The position numbers and the translations under genes were made by a program. Of a DNA stretch of 64,000 bases, positions 34,604 to 43,684 are shown piece by piece; position 1 is the first letter of the stretch, and each line of letters begins with the position of its first letter. Where the stretch lies: NCBI RefSeq assembly GCF_029338335.1, contig NZ_CP119796.1; one strand, 5' to 3'. The DNA is from Halomontanus rarus. GTDB lineage: Archaea > Halobacteriota > Halobacteria > Halobacteriales > Natrialbaceae. The notes under the pieces were generated by a model, which was given only the letters and a program-made list of their open reading frames with translations, did not search any database and had not been told where the DNA came from.

Positions 34604-35848
34604 TCAGTTCCCGAACCGCTCCGAGAGTCGCGTCCGCGCCAGATTCGCCAGAATCGGGACGTCCCGGAGCTTCAACAGCCTCGCGATCGCCCGTTTGTTC
34701 CCCGAATTGGCTCGAGCGAGCGTGTCGTCGTCGAACCGCTCCAGATCGGCCATGAGTTCGTCGTACCGGCTGTTGGGCGCGCGATAGAGCAACTCGACCA
34801 TCAGCAACCGGTTTTCCATCGTCGGCGCGACGTCTCTGTGCCACAGCCGGTCGTAGATCGCCATGTTCTCCGCGGAGGTATCGATGGCGTCGTGAATGAG
34901 ACAGTAATCCGCCGTGATCGCCGCGGCCCGACCCGAGCGCATGCAGGTTCCGATCCCCTCTCCCCAGAGCGGATCGACCGTCGGCACGGTGTCGCCGATC
35001 GCCATGAAGTTGTCCGTGCTCATCCCGGTCGGCAGCTGGATGTGCGCCGAACCGCGATGTTGTTTCCCCTCGATCCGTTCGGCCTCCTCGAAGCGCGGAT
35101 CGGTATCAAGCCAGCGCTGGAGGTAGTCGTCGATCCCGTACCCGCTCCGAGCGTACGTGCTGTGGCTCTCGTTCTGGATGTAGCAGACGCCGACCTTCGC
35201 GGTATCGTCCCCCGTGTGGAAGATCCACGAGTACCCACCCGGCGCGTAGCGGTGGTCCAGACGGAGCATCATCGCGTCAGTCAGGTCCGCGTACTCGTCG
35301 TGGTCGACGTCGATCCCGCGCATCTCGTACTCGACGCCGATCGCCTGATTCTCCCGCTTGAGATCGGTCACGTCCAGCGCCTTCGCCAGCGGTGCGCTGG
35401 GGCCCGTCGCGTCGATAACGATGTCCGCGTAAATTTCCTCCGAACCGTTGTACTTCACGCCTACGATCTCACCGCCCTCCAGAATCGGTTTCGTGACGCG
35501 GGCGTCGAATCGATACTCCGCACCGTCGGCTCGCGCCTCGTCGACCAGAAAATTCTTGAAATCGGCGAACTCGAGGACGGCTCCGGCCTGCGTCTGTACG
35601 TAGTGGTTGGTCGGCGATTCGAGGACGACCTCGTCGGTGAAGTTCATCACGACCTCGTCGGGAATCCCGAACGCGGCCATCGTCGACGGGAACGTTCCCG
35701 CGGTCGATTTGTTACTCTGGCGCGGGAACTCGTCTTCTGCCTCGGTCTCGAGGACGACGACGTCGTAGTCTCTCGCTGCGAGATCGCGGGCACACTGGCC
35801 CCCGGCGGGGCCGGAACCGGCAATTACAACATCATATGTTTCGGTCAT
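34604..35848 (-). CDS. geranylgeranyl reductase family FAD-dependent oxidoreductase
   Basis: A 414-residue flavoprotein with the dinucleotide-binding N-terminus DVVIAGSGPAGGQCARDL, an ATG-type second motif (VIDATGPSAPLAKAL) and the third FAD motif MAIGDTVPTVDPLWGEGIG. Archaeal members reduce the isoprenoid double bonds of digeranylgeranylglycerophospholipids to give saturated phytanyl chains, or reduce other isoprenoids such as menaquinone tails. Several paralogues exist per haloarchaeal genome, so the exact substrate cannot be fixed. The gene stands alone with its own promoter (TATA at 35877-35882). Confidence 0.9.
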   Translation of the reverse strand: MTETYDVVIAGSGPAGGQCARDLAARDYDVVVLETEAEDEFPRQSNKSTAGTFPSTMAAFGIPDEVVMNFTDEVVLESPTNHYVQTQAGAVLEFADFKNFLVDEARADGAEYRFDARVTKPILEGGEIVGVKYNGSEEIYADIVIDATGPSAPLAKALDVTDLKRENQAIGVEYEMRGIDVDHDEYADLTDAMMLRLDHRYAPGGYSWIFHTGDDTAKVGVCYIQNESHSTYARSGYGIDDYLQRWLDTDPRFEEAERIEGKQHRGSAHIQLPTGMSTDNFMAIGDTVPTVDPLWGEGIGTCMRSGRAAAITADYCLIHDAIDTSAENMAIYDRLWHRDVAPTMENRLLMVELLYRAPNSRYDELMADLERFDDDTLARANSGNKRAIARLLKLRDVPILANLARTRLSERFGN

Positions 35849-35876
35849 GGTAGATTACAGTCGGCGGTCTGACGCG

Positions 35877-35882
35877 CTATAG
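35877..35882 (-). promoter_or_regulatory. TATA box of the geranylgeranyl reductase gene
   Basis: The minus-strand CTATAG lies 29-34 nt upstream of the ATG at 35848, consistent with a near-leaderless transcript. Confidence 0.5.
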
Positions 35883-36073
35883 TCGCCTACGTGGACATCT
35901 ATATTCAATCCTGTAATTCGTTCTGGTCTGTACGTGTCGGGCTAACGGGTACCCAGTCGTCTCAGGATCGACCGCGTCCACGGACCCATCCCCACCCACA
36001 CTCGAATAGGTCATGTGTCATCCACGGGCGCGAAACCCGTACCGTTTACGGTGCTCCCCGGGTATCACCGCGC

Positions 36074-36934
36074 ATGACCATCGGTGTGATCGGCGGCAGC
36101 GGAATCTACGACGCACTGCCACTCGAAAATACGCGGACGGAGTCCGTCTCGACGCCCTACGGCGATCCCAGCGACGACGTGACAATCGGCGAACTCGCCG
36201 GCCACGAGGTCGTCTTCCTCCCGCGCCACGGCGAGGACCACCAGCACAATCCGACCGACGCTGAGTATCGGGCGAACATCTACGCGTTCAAGCGACTCGG
36301 CGTCGATCGAATCATCTCGACGAACGCGGTCGGTAGCCTCCGCGAGGAGTTGCCCCCGCAGACGCTCGTCGTTCCCGACCAGATCTTCGACCGGACGAAA
36401 CACCGCACCCCCACCTTCTTCGGCGACGGGATGGTCGTCCACATGGGTTTCGCCGAACCCTACTGCCCGGCACTGGCGAGCCACCTCGCGGCGAGCGCTC
36501 GTGCGGCCACGGACGCCGATACTGGGGTCGCCGAGGACGGCACGTACGTCTGTATCGAGGGTCCTCAGTTCTCGACGAAAGCCGAAAGCGAGTTCTACCG
36601 CAATCAGGGCTGGGACATCGTCGGCATGACGGCCATCCCGGAGGCGAAACTCGCCCGCGAAGCGGAACTCAGCTACGCGACGATCGCCGGCGTCACCGAC
36701 TACGACGTCTGGAAGTCGGATAGCGAGGTTACCCTCGAGGAAGTCCTCGAGAACGCCGCCGCCAACCAGGAGTCGATCAACGCGACGATCGAACGCGCCG
36801 TCCGAACGATGCCCGAGGACTTCGAGAGCGAGGCCTGGTCCGCACTCGAGGGGACGATCAACACGCCGACGAACGCGATCCCCGAGGAAACCCGCGAGCG
36901 CGTGGAGCTGTTGGCCGGCGAGTACCTCGAGTAG
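36074..36934 (+). CDS. mtnP: S-methyl-5'-thioadenosine phosphorylase
   Basis: A 286-residue purine-nucleoside-phosphorylase-family enzyme that splits methylthioadenosine into adenine and methylthioribose-1-phosphate. Motifs in order are IGVIGGSGIYD (phosphate-binding glycines), LPRHGEDHQHNPTDAEYRAN, STNAVGSL, CIEGPQFSTKAES, GMTAIPEAKLAREAEL and GVTDYDVW. The start at 36074 opens the first beta strand; the frame upstream to 35891 is not coding-like. A TTTAC at 36047-36051, 23-27 nt before the ATG, is a likely promoter element. It is monocistronic. Confidence 0.95.
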   Translation: MTIGVIGGSGIYDALPLENTRTESVSTPYGDPSDDVTIGELAGHEVVFLPRHGEDHQHNPTDAEYRANIYAFKRLGVDRIISTNAVGSLREELPPQTLVVPDQIFDRTKHRTPTFFGDGMVVHMGFAEPYCPALASHLAASARAATDADTGVAEDGTYVCIEGPQFSTKAESEFYRNQGWDIVGMTAIPEAKLAREAELSYATIAGVTDYDVWKSDSEVTLEEVLENAAANQESINATIERAVRTMPEDFESEAWSALEGTINTPTNAIPEETRERVELLAGEYLE

Positions 36935-37100
36935 TCGGCGTCCACGAAATCGCTCGAGTCCTCCCGATTCGGCGCCCACTAACGAACGTGGAACGGGTTC
37001 ACTATAATGTGACCGTTTCGAGAGAGATATAGTCACGAAAACTTCAAAACCAAATATGTTGGGCGCTGACGTTGTATTGGCTGAGGCCCAAGCACTGCCA

Positions 37101-37559
37101 ATGTCCACCACCCACTCATCCAGTCTGGATCTGGATACCACGTTCGGACTCCTCTCGTCGTCCCGCCGGCGCTATCTCCTCTATCACTTCCTCGAGAGCG
37201 AGTACGGGACCGTCGAGAAGTTGGCCCAGTGGATCGCCGCGTGGGAGCAAGACGTCTCCCCACGGGCAGTCAGCGACGACGATCGGCGAGACGTCGCGAT
37301 CTCGCTGGTCCACGACCACTTGCCGCGACTCGCCGACCACGACGTCGTCGACTACGACGCCCGCAACGGCGACGTCGTCGCCGCCGAACACTTCGCGGAC
37401 ATCCAACCGTACGTCGAGCGTGCGCGCTCGTCAGAACACGTCTCCGAGAAACTCGAGCAATCCAGGTTACTCTTCCTCTACAGCAAACCGCCGGAGGACC
37501 CGTACATCGTCGAGGACGCGCCCGAGCCGTCGGCCCACCGAAGCGACGATAGTCGGTGA
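37101..37559 (+). CDS. DUF7344-type haloarchaeal winged-helix protein
   Basis: A 152-residue protein with the haloarchaeal HTH pattern LDTTFGLLSSSRRRYLLYHF, TVEKLAQWIA, DVAISLVHDHLPRLADHDVVDYD and the wing RNGDVV. It probably binds DNA as a small regulator. A C-terminal acidic extension of about 50 residues follows. Start choice is uncertain: MSTTHSSS at 37101 fits related proteins, but an in-frame ATG at 37056 lies 24-29 nt after an ATATAG box (37027-37032), which would suit a leaderless transcript and add 15 residues. Its target is unknown. Confidence 0.82.
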   Translation: MSTTHSSSLDLDTTFGLLSSSRRRYLLYHFLESEYGTVEKLAQWIAAWEQDVSPRAVSDDDRRDVAISLVHDHLPRLADHDVVDYDARNGDVVAAEHFADIQPYVERARSSEHVSEKLEQSRLLFLYSKPPEDPYIVEDAPEPSAHRSDDSR

Positions 37560-37580
37560 GCGGACCGGCCGTCGGGTGAA

Positions 37581-37611
37581 GATCGGGATCGAAATCGAAA
37601 TCGGAATCGAA
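37581..37611. repeat. intergenic GATCGR/AATCGA hexamer microsatellite
   Basis: Thirty-one bp of imperfect GAATCG-type hexamers in the gap between two convergent genes. It is one of several hexanucleotide tracts in this window and the clearest one outside coding sequence. Confidence 0.7.
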
Positions 37612-37704
37612 GTTGCGACTGAGAGGGTGTCCAGAGACGGCGGCTTTCGTATTCATCGCACCCAGTCACGTTCGGAATCCGTATCCGGTGGATTCGACGT
37701 TCTA

Positions 37705-38454
37705 TTATTCGGTCACTCGAGCCCGAACGCACAGCGTGTCCGGTCGCTCCATCGCAGTCTCGTATCGCTCCGGATCGTACTCCGCGAACCGTTCTTGCGG
37801 CGTCGCTTCCCGAAACTCGTCGACCGAGAACCCGGTCTCGGTGAGCGACTCGAGTATCGCCTCGACCGGGCGGTGGTACGAGGCGATCCGTGCGTCGGTG
37901 GTTCCCCACTCGGACACGTACGCCTCCGTCTCGTAGTAGCTCGGCAGTTCGTCCCGGTGTCGGCGGTACCGCCGCATCGGATGGATCGTCGTGAACACTA
38001 CCTCGCCATCCGGCGCCAGGACCCGCTGGAACTCGCGAAAGACCTGGTCCCAGTTCTCGATGTGATCCAGAACGAGGTTGCAAAAGACGAGGTCGAATCG
38101 ACCGTCGGCCGCGAATTCCAGCGGCTCCGTCAGGTCCTGTCGGTGGAACGTCGCGCGATCACCGAATCGCTCTCGCGCGGTCGCGAGCGAGTTTTCGCTC
38201 GTATCGACGCCGACGACGGACGCGCCCCGCTCGAGGAACGTACCGGTGTAGTCGCCGATTCCGCACCCGGCGTCCAGTACGTCCAGCTCCGAGACGTCGG
38301 GGAGTATCCGGCGGACGGCCGGCCAGACGTAGTACTTCTGGTACGGACTGTCGGCCCACGGACTCTCCCAGCGTTCGAGCGTCTCCCGCCGCGTCGCCAG
38401 GTGATCGTATCCGTCGATCGTGATCGCTCGCTCCGACCGGTTCTCGTCCGACAT
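37705..38454 (-). CDS. class I SAM-dependent methyltransferase
   Basis: A 249-residue Rossmann-fold methyltransferase of the UbiE/type-11 group. Motif I is VLDAGCGIGDYTG (about 59-71), the acidic loop is VVGVDTSENSL, and FDLVFCNLVLDHIENWDQVFRE is motifs II/III. A C-terminal region of about 90 residues (SYYETEAYVSEWG) probably contacts the substrate. An AT-rich ATATAT at 38491-38496 lies 37-42 nt upstream of the ATG. The substrate cannot be read from sequence. It is transcribed in the same direction as the smc operon but separated from scpA by 93 bp, so cotranscription is possible. Confidence 0.9.
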   Translation of the reverse strand: MSDENRSERAITIDGYDHLATRRETLERWESPWADSPYQKYYVWPAVRRILPDVSELDVLDAGCGIGDYTGTFLERGASVVGVDTSENSLATARERFGDRATFHRQDLTEPLEFAADGRFDLVFCNLVLDHIENWDQVFREFQRVLAPDGEVVFTTIHPMRRYRRHRDELPSYYETEAYVSEWGTTDARIASYHRPVEAILESLTETGFSVDEFREATPQERFAEYDPERYETAMERPDTLCVRARVTE

Positions 38455-38547
38455 CGGTCGTTTCGTGGTCGAAAACGCGGCCGAGTCCGTGATATATTTT
38501 CGGGCGGACTCGGGTTTCGGACTCGAGGGCGTCGGCGACGATCGACC

Positions 38548-39564
38548 TCAGTCAGCGATCGCTTCCGTCGGCTCCGTCTCCACCGTCACCTGCTGAACCC
38601 AGAGGTCGCCGAACAGCTCGTCCTGCTCGAGGCGGACGCTCCCGCGGTGGGAGAGAAAGAGCAAGGCGAGGTAGGTCATCACGCGCGTGCCGCCGGCCAG
38701 TTCGATCTCCGCGTAGAGCACCTCCTCGCGCCCCTTCTCGTAGTGGTCCTCGAGTTCCCCTTCGACGTCGTCGATCACCGCCTCGATGTCCTCCTCGTGG
38801 GCGGTGTGCGTCACGTCGTCAGCCGTCGGCTCGTCGTCGACGCGATAGTCGTCGCCCGAGTGATAGCTGAGTTCCTGCATCCCGCGGCCGAATCCCTGCG
38901 GTGACTCGCTGGTGTCGTAGGTTCGAGACTCCTTCCACCAGGTGCCGCGTTCCGCGTCCCGGAGTTCCCGGACGAGTTCGTCGAGCGTCTCGGGCTTTCC
39001 GCGGGCCTGCTTGCGCTCGAGGCGTCGCTCCATCTCCGACTCGAGGTTCTCGACGGGGTCGAAGCCGGGGGCGGCTCCCTCGCCGTCGCCACCCTTCCCA
39101 GCCATCGCTCCGTCGTCGGCGAACGGCGCCTCCCACGGCGGGAGCTCCTCCTCGTCGGGTTCGTCGACGGCGAACAGTTCGTCGCTTTTCATCCGCAGGA
39201 GGACGCTCGCGTAGAACAGCGCCCGGCCGGAGGTCCGGAGGTCGGCCTCGTCGAGGACCTCGAGGAACCGATCGGTCACGTGGACGATGTCGATGTCCCA
39301 GGGGTCGATCTCTCCGTTTTTCGCGAGCTGAACGAGTAGTTCGACGGGTTCGATGTCGTCGTCTTCGCCTTCGCCTTCTCCGCCACTGTCACCGCTTTCG
39401 ACCGACGTCCCCTCGCTGAACTCGAGGGTGGTCTCCCCCCGCGCTTCACCCGGCGGGGTGCGGTCGTCGTGACCGGCGATGTTCAGGGGGATGTCGTCTT
39501 CGTCCCCGCCGTCGGTTCGGTGCTCGCTCTCCCCGTCGGAAGAACCCCGCTCGCCGCTAGTCAT
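38548..39564 (-). CDS. scpA: segregation and condensation protein A (ScpA-like kleisin)
   Basis: A 338-residue kleisin, the non-SMC partner that bridges the heads of the SMC dimer. The first 70 residues are a disordered acidic haloarchaeal extension. The kleisin N-domain starts PVELLVQLAKNGEIDPWDIDIVHVTDRFLE and contains the classic LFYASVLLRMKSDELF. The C-terminal winged-helix region has RVMTYLALLFLSHRGSVRLEQDELFGDLWV. Its ATG overlaps the smc stop by 8 nt, so the proteins are made in coupled fashion. No scpB gene is adjacent, as is common in haloarchaea. Confidence 0.94.
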   Translation of the reverse strand: MTSGERGSSDGESEHRTDGGDEDDIPLNIAGHDDRTPPGEARGETTLEFSEGTSVESGDSGGEGEGEDDDIEPVELLVQLAKNGEIDPWDIDIVHVTDRFLEVLDEADLRTSGRALFYASVLLRMKSDELFAVDEPDEEELPPWEAPFADDGAMAGKGGDGEGAAPGFDPVENLESEMERRLERKQARGKPETLDELVRELRDAERGTWWKESRTYDTSESPQGFGRGMQELSYHSGDDYRVDDEPTADDVTHTAHEEDIEAVIDDVEGELEDHYEKGREEVLYAEIELAGGTRVMTYLALLFLSHRGSVRLEQDELFGDLWVQQVTVETEPTEAIAD

Positions 39565-42500
39565 CCGCAGGGACCTCCTCGCCGTCGGTACTCAGGTCGA
39601 TCCCCGTCACCGCGCTCACGTTGTCCTGTTGCATCGTGACGCCGATCGCGCGCTCGGAGCGATCGAGCATCGCCGAGCGGTGTGAGACGACGACGAACTG
39701 TGCGCGCCCGGCGAGTTCGTCGACCATCTGACCGACGCGCTCGGCGTTGACGGCGTCGAGGAAGGCGTCGACCTCGTCTAACGCGTAGAACGGTGCCGGG
39801 TTGTGTCGCTGGATCGCGAAGATGAAGGCCAGCGCGGTCAGGGACTTCTCGCCGCCGGACATCGCGTCCAGCCGTTGAATCGGCTTGTCGCCCGGCTGGG
39901 CCTTCATCGTCAGGCCGCCTTCGAACGGGTCCGCCTCGTCTTCCAGATGGAGGGTCCCGGTCCCCTCGGAGAGCTTCTCGAAGATTTCCGTGAAGTGCTC
40001 GGCGATCGCGTCGTAGGCGTCCATGAACGTCCGCTTCTTCTGGGTCTCGTACTGCTCGATTCGCTCGCGGATCCCGTCTGCCTCCTCGACTAACGTGTCC
40101 CGGCCCTCCTCGATGGTCTCGAGGTCGCTTCGCACCTCGTCGTACTCGTCGATGGCCAGCATGTTCACCGGCTCCATCGCCTCCATGTCCGCCTCGAGCA
40201 ACTCGATCATCTCGACGACGGTGTCGTGGTCCGGTACGTTCTCGGGGTCGTAGTCGCCGACCTCGATCTCGAGGGTCTCGATCTCGCGGGACAGCTCCCG
40301 TGCGCGCTCGCGGTTGTTCTCGAGGGAGCCCTCGACGGCGTTGACCCGGTCTTGTTGCTGGTCGCGAGCCGTCCGCGCCGCCGAGAGTTCCTCCTTGAGG
40401 TCGGACCGCTCTCCTTTGAGCTCGGTCAACTCCTCCTCGAGTTCCGCGACGGCCTCGTGTTTGGCCTCGAGCTCCTCGCGTTTCTCCTCGATCGCCTCCT
40501 CGCAGTCGTCGATGCGCTCTTCGTACTCGGCCTTCCGATTCTGGGCGGTCTCGATCTCGTCGTGAAGGTCCTCGACGGCCTCCTCGGCGTACTGCTTCTC
40601 GAGACCCAGTTCGTTGAGTTTGCTGTCGAGGTCGTCAATCCGGTCCTCGCGCTCGTCGATCTCGGCTTCGATCTCCTCGATCTGGGCGGTGAGCTCCGGA
40701 ATCTTCGAATCCGCGAGCTCCGTCTCGAGGTCGTCGATGGCCGCTTCGATCTCCGCGATGTCGGTCTGCTTGGACTCGATCTCGCCCGAGATCTCGGTCA
40801 TCCGCTCGTCGACCGTCTGGCGTTCCGCTTCGATATCCTCGAGTTCGCCCTCGAGACTCTCGATCTCGCCCTCGATCCGCTCGCGTTCCTCTGCGAGTCG
40901 CTCGCGTTCGGCTTCGATCGAGCGCACCTCGTCGGCGGCGTCGGTCTGGCGGTCCCGAGCGTCGTCGAGGCGTTCCTCGACGCCGCGGAGGTCCGCGCGG
41001 ACCGACTCGCGCTCGTCCTGCAGTTCCGTGATCTTCGTCGCGACGCGCTCGAGTTGACCCTTCCCGCCGGCGGTAAAGGAGTAGCGAGAGCCCTTGCGGG
41101 AGCCGCCGGTCATCGCGCCGCTCTTCTCGACCAGGTCGCCGTCCAAGGTGACCATCCGGTAGTCGCCCATGTACGCGCGGGCGGTTTCGATGTCCTCGAC
41201 GACGAGGGTGTCCCCGAGGACGTACGAGAAGATGCCCGCGAACTGGGCGTCGAAGTCGACCAGGTTGTACGCGAAGTCCACCACGCCGGGATCGGAGGGC
41301 GCGTTCGGCAGGTTCCGCTCGTGCATCTTCGTGATCGGGAGGAAGGTCGCGCGACCCGCGTTGCGGGACTTGAGGTACTCGATACACTGCTGGCCGATCA
41401 CGTCGTCGTCGACGACGACGTTCGCCAGCCGGTTGCCGGCCGCGGTCTCGCAGGCCACCGCGTACTCGCCGGAGACGCTGCCCAGCTGGGCGACGGCACC
41501 GTGAACGCCGTCGATCCCCGAGTTCAGGATCGTCGTCACCGCGCGGCCGAACGAGGAGTCGCCGCTCTCGCCCGCCGCGGCCTCGAGTTCGGCGTACTCC
41601 TGTTGTTTGGCCTGCAGTTCGTCGTCGAGATCGTCGAGATCCGACTGCAGCCGGCGCTTCTCGTCCTTCAGGTCGTCGACGACGCTCGCGATGTTCTCGC
41701 GGTTTTTCTCGGCCTTCTCGAGTTCGCGCTCTAAGTCGGAGCGTTCGTCGGCGAGTTCGGGAAGCTGCTCGCGTTTCTCCTCGATCGCGGTCTCCTTCTC
41801 GGAGATGGCGTTCGACCGGCGACGGGCCTCGTCGAGCAGGCGATCCTGCTCGCGCTGGAGGTCGTTCTTCTCGGTCTTGGCTTCCTCTAAGGCGTCCTTC
41901 CGGTCGGCCAGTTCCGCCTTCACCTCGTCGTACTCGGTGTCGACCTCGTCGATCTCCCGCTGGAGCTCCTCGAGCGAGCCCTCCCGCTCTTGAATCTCGG
42001 CCTTGACGGAGGCCTTCTCGAGTTTGTGCTCGCGCATCTCCGACTGGAGTTCCTCGACTCGCTCCTGTTTGCGGTCGATCTGGACGAACGCCTCGCGCCG
42101 TTTGGCCTCGGCCTCGTCGATCTGTTCTTCGCTCGCTTCGATGCGATCCTCGAGCCGGGAGATGTCGCCTTTGATCTCCTCGATCTCGCTTTTGATCTCG
42201 AGCTGTTCGTCCTCGCCCTTCCGTTCGATCTCGGCGTTGAGATCCTCGAGATCCTCCTGCAGCCGGACGACTTTCCCCTGGCGCTCGTCGAGTTCGCGCT
42301 GGAGGTCCTCAAGTTCGCTCTCGAGGTCGTCGATTCGGGTCTGGACCGTCTCGAGGTCGCCGCGTTTTTCCTCGAGTTCGCTGGCTTTCTGGTAGCCCTC
42401 GTACTCTTCTTTCTCGTCGCGGAGTCGCCGGTATCGAAGGGCGGTCTGGCGTTCGTCCTCGAGTTGGCCGAGTCGGTTGCGTTTCTCCTCGATCCGGAGT

Positions 42501-43135
42501 TCGGCCTCGTCGATGCGCTCCTGGACGACCTCGAGTTCTTCGAAGGCGTCCTCCTTTTTGGCGTCGAACTCGGCGACGCCGGCGATCTCGTCGATGATCT
42601 GACGCCGGGAGTACGGCGTCATGTTGATGATCTCGGTGACGTCGCCCTGCATGACGACGTTGTAGCCTTCCGGCGTCACGCCGGCCTGGGCCAGGAGATC
42701 CTGAATGTCAGAAAGGTTCACCGAGCGGTCGTTGAGGTAGTAGTAGGAGTAGTAGTTGTCCTCGGTCTCCTTGACCCGCCGGCGGATCGAGATCTCCTCG
42801 CAGTCGCCGACGTCGTCGCTGCCGGCGGCGTTGACGACCTGCGAGCGCTCGAGGGTGTCGTCGCCGTTGTCGAGAATGACTTCGACGGTGGCCTCTCGCG
42901 GTCCGCTGCTGTCGTCGCCGCCGTCGTGACCGGGGTTGTAGATGAGGTCGGTCAGCTTCTCGGCGCGGATGCCCCGCGTTCTCGCCAGTCCCAGTGCGAA
43001 CAGGACGGCGTCGATGATGTTCGACTTGCCGGAGCCGTTCGGGCCGGTGACGACCGTGAAGTCCTCGTAGAACGGGATCTTGGTCTTCCGGCCGAAGCTC
43101 TTGAAATTGTCCAGGACGAGCGCCTTGATGTGCAT
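39557..43135 (-). CDS. smc: chromosome segregation protein SMC
   Basis: A 1192-residue SMC ATPase that forms antiparallel coiled-coil dimers organising the chromosome. The N-terminal head carries Walker A TGPNGSGKSNIID (about 31-43). Long coiled coils run at about 165-500 and 680-1010. The hinge (about 515-660) includes GIDGVHGAVAQLG and GNRLANVVVDDD. The C-terminal head has the signature MSGGEKSLTALAFIFA and Walker B FYALDEVDAFLD. The length is typical. It sits in an operon after a small coiled-coil gene and before scpA (8-nt overlap). The internal coiled coil creates long antisense frames on the plus strand that are not genes. Confidence 0.98.
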   Translation of the reverse strand: MHIKALVLDNFKSFGRKTKIPFYEDFTVVTGPNGSGKSNIIDAVLFALGLARTRGIRAEKLTDLIYNPGHDGGDDSSGPREATVEVILDNGDDTLERSQVVNAAGSDDVGDCEEISIRRRVKETEDNYYSYYYLNDRSVNLSDIQDLLAQAGVTPEGYNVVMQGDVTEIINMTPYSRRQIIDEIAGVAEFDAKKEDAFEELEVVQERIDEAELRIEEKRNRLGQLEDERQTALRYRRLRDEKEEYEGYQKASELEEKRGDLETVQTRIDDLESELEDLQRELDERQGKVVRLQEDLEDLNAEIERKGEDEQLEIKSEIEEIKGDISRLEDRIEASEEQIDEAEAKRREAFVQIDRKQERVEELQSEMREHKLEKASVKAEIQEREGSLEELQREIDEVDTEYDEVKAELADRKDALEEAKTEKNDLQREQDRLLDEARRRSNAISEKETAIEEKREQLPELADERSDLERELEKAEKNRENIASVVDDLKDEKRRLQSDLDDLDDELQAKQQEYAELEAAAGESGDSSFGRAVTTILNSGIDGVHGAVAQLGSVSGEYAVACETAAGNRLANVVVDDDVIGQQCIEYLKSRNAGRATFLPITKMHERNLPNAPSDPGVVDFAYNLVDFDAQFAGIFSYVLGDTLVVEDIETARAYMGDYRMVTLDGDLVEKSGAMTGGSRKGSRYSFTAGGKGQLERVATKITELQDERESVRADLRGVEERLDDARDRQTDAADEVRSIEAERERLAEERERIEGEIESLEGELEDIEAERQTVDERMTEISGEIESKQTDIAEIEAAIDDLETELADSKIPELTAQIEEIEAEIDEREDRIDDLDSKLNELGLEKQYAEEAVEDLHDEIETAQNRKAEYEERIDDCEEAIEEKREELEAKHEAVAELEEELTELKGERSDLKEELSAARTARDQQQDRVNAVEGSLENNRERARELSREIETLEIEVGDYDPENVPDHDTVVEMIELLEADMEAMEPVNMLAIDEYDEVRSDLETIEEGRDTLVEEADGIRERIEQYETQKKRTFMDAYDAIAEHFTEIFEKLSEGTGTLHLEDEADPFEGGLTMKAQPGDKPIQRLDAMSGGEKSLTALAFIFAIQRHNPAPFYALDEVDAFLDAVNAERVGQMVDELAGRAQFVVVSHRSAMLDRSERAIGVTMQQDNVSAVTGIDLSTDGEEVPADD

Positions 43136-43237
43136 CTTCTTCTCGAGTCCTCCGTGGGCGGCGTACCGTCGGTAGCGTCTTCGCTCGACCGTCTCTCGGC
43201 TCGAATCGCTCGAGCCGGTGTCGCGTGAGCCGAGCAG

Positions 43238-43552
43238 TTATGCGACGATAATGTCGTCGGTACCTGAGTCTTCCGCTTCGTTCTCAGTCTGGGTCTGGTC
43301 GCCCTTATCGGCTTCGGCTGCCGCCTCGGCGACGTCGTCGGGTTCTGCCTCCAGAGCCTCCTGGCTGGTCTCTTCGCCGGTTCCGTCACTGTTGCGTCGC
43401 TCCGGGACGCGCGTCGGCACGTCGGCGTCGATCTCGGCTTCAAGCACGCGGATTCGTTCTTTCGACTCGACGAGCTCTTCGGTGAGCCCTTCGACCGTCG
43501 ACTGCAGTTCGGCGACCGTCGCCTCGAGTTCCTCGACGCGGTTTTTCGACAT
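43238..43552 (-). CDS. small coiled-coil protein upstream of smc (DUF7518-like)
   Basis: A 104-residue protein whose first 50 residues are a heptad coiled coil (NRVEELEATVAELQSTVEGL), followed by an acidic disordered tail. Proteins of this type precede smc in many haloarchaea, from my recollection of gene order. The gap to smc is 102 nt on the same strand. A CGTTTAAG box at 43574-43581, 22-29 nt upstream of the ATG, may be the operon promoter. It could modulate or stabilise SMC, but no function is established. Confidence 0.8.
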   Translation of the reverse strand: MSKNRVEELEATVAELQSTVEGLTEELVESKERIRVLEAEIDADVPTRVPERRNSDGTGEETSQEALEAEPDDVAEAAAEADKGDQTQTENEAEDSGTDDIIVA

Positions 43553-43684
43553 ACCTACTAGGGTTCCGTCTCGCCACTTAAACGTACGTCAGACATAATG
43601 TCCGTTTCTGACACCTTTTTCGGGCCGACCGCCGCCACTGTCGGTCTGGCACCCCGGCGCGACTACCGCCGGCGGCGACGAGTC

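Noticed and set aside
40226..41734. 502-codon plus-strand frame inside smc
   Set aside because: It is antisense to the SMC coiled coil and hinge; its Leu/Val-rich character is a mirror of Glu/Lys/Asp codons.
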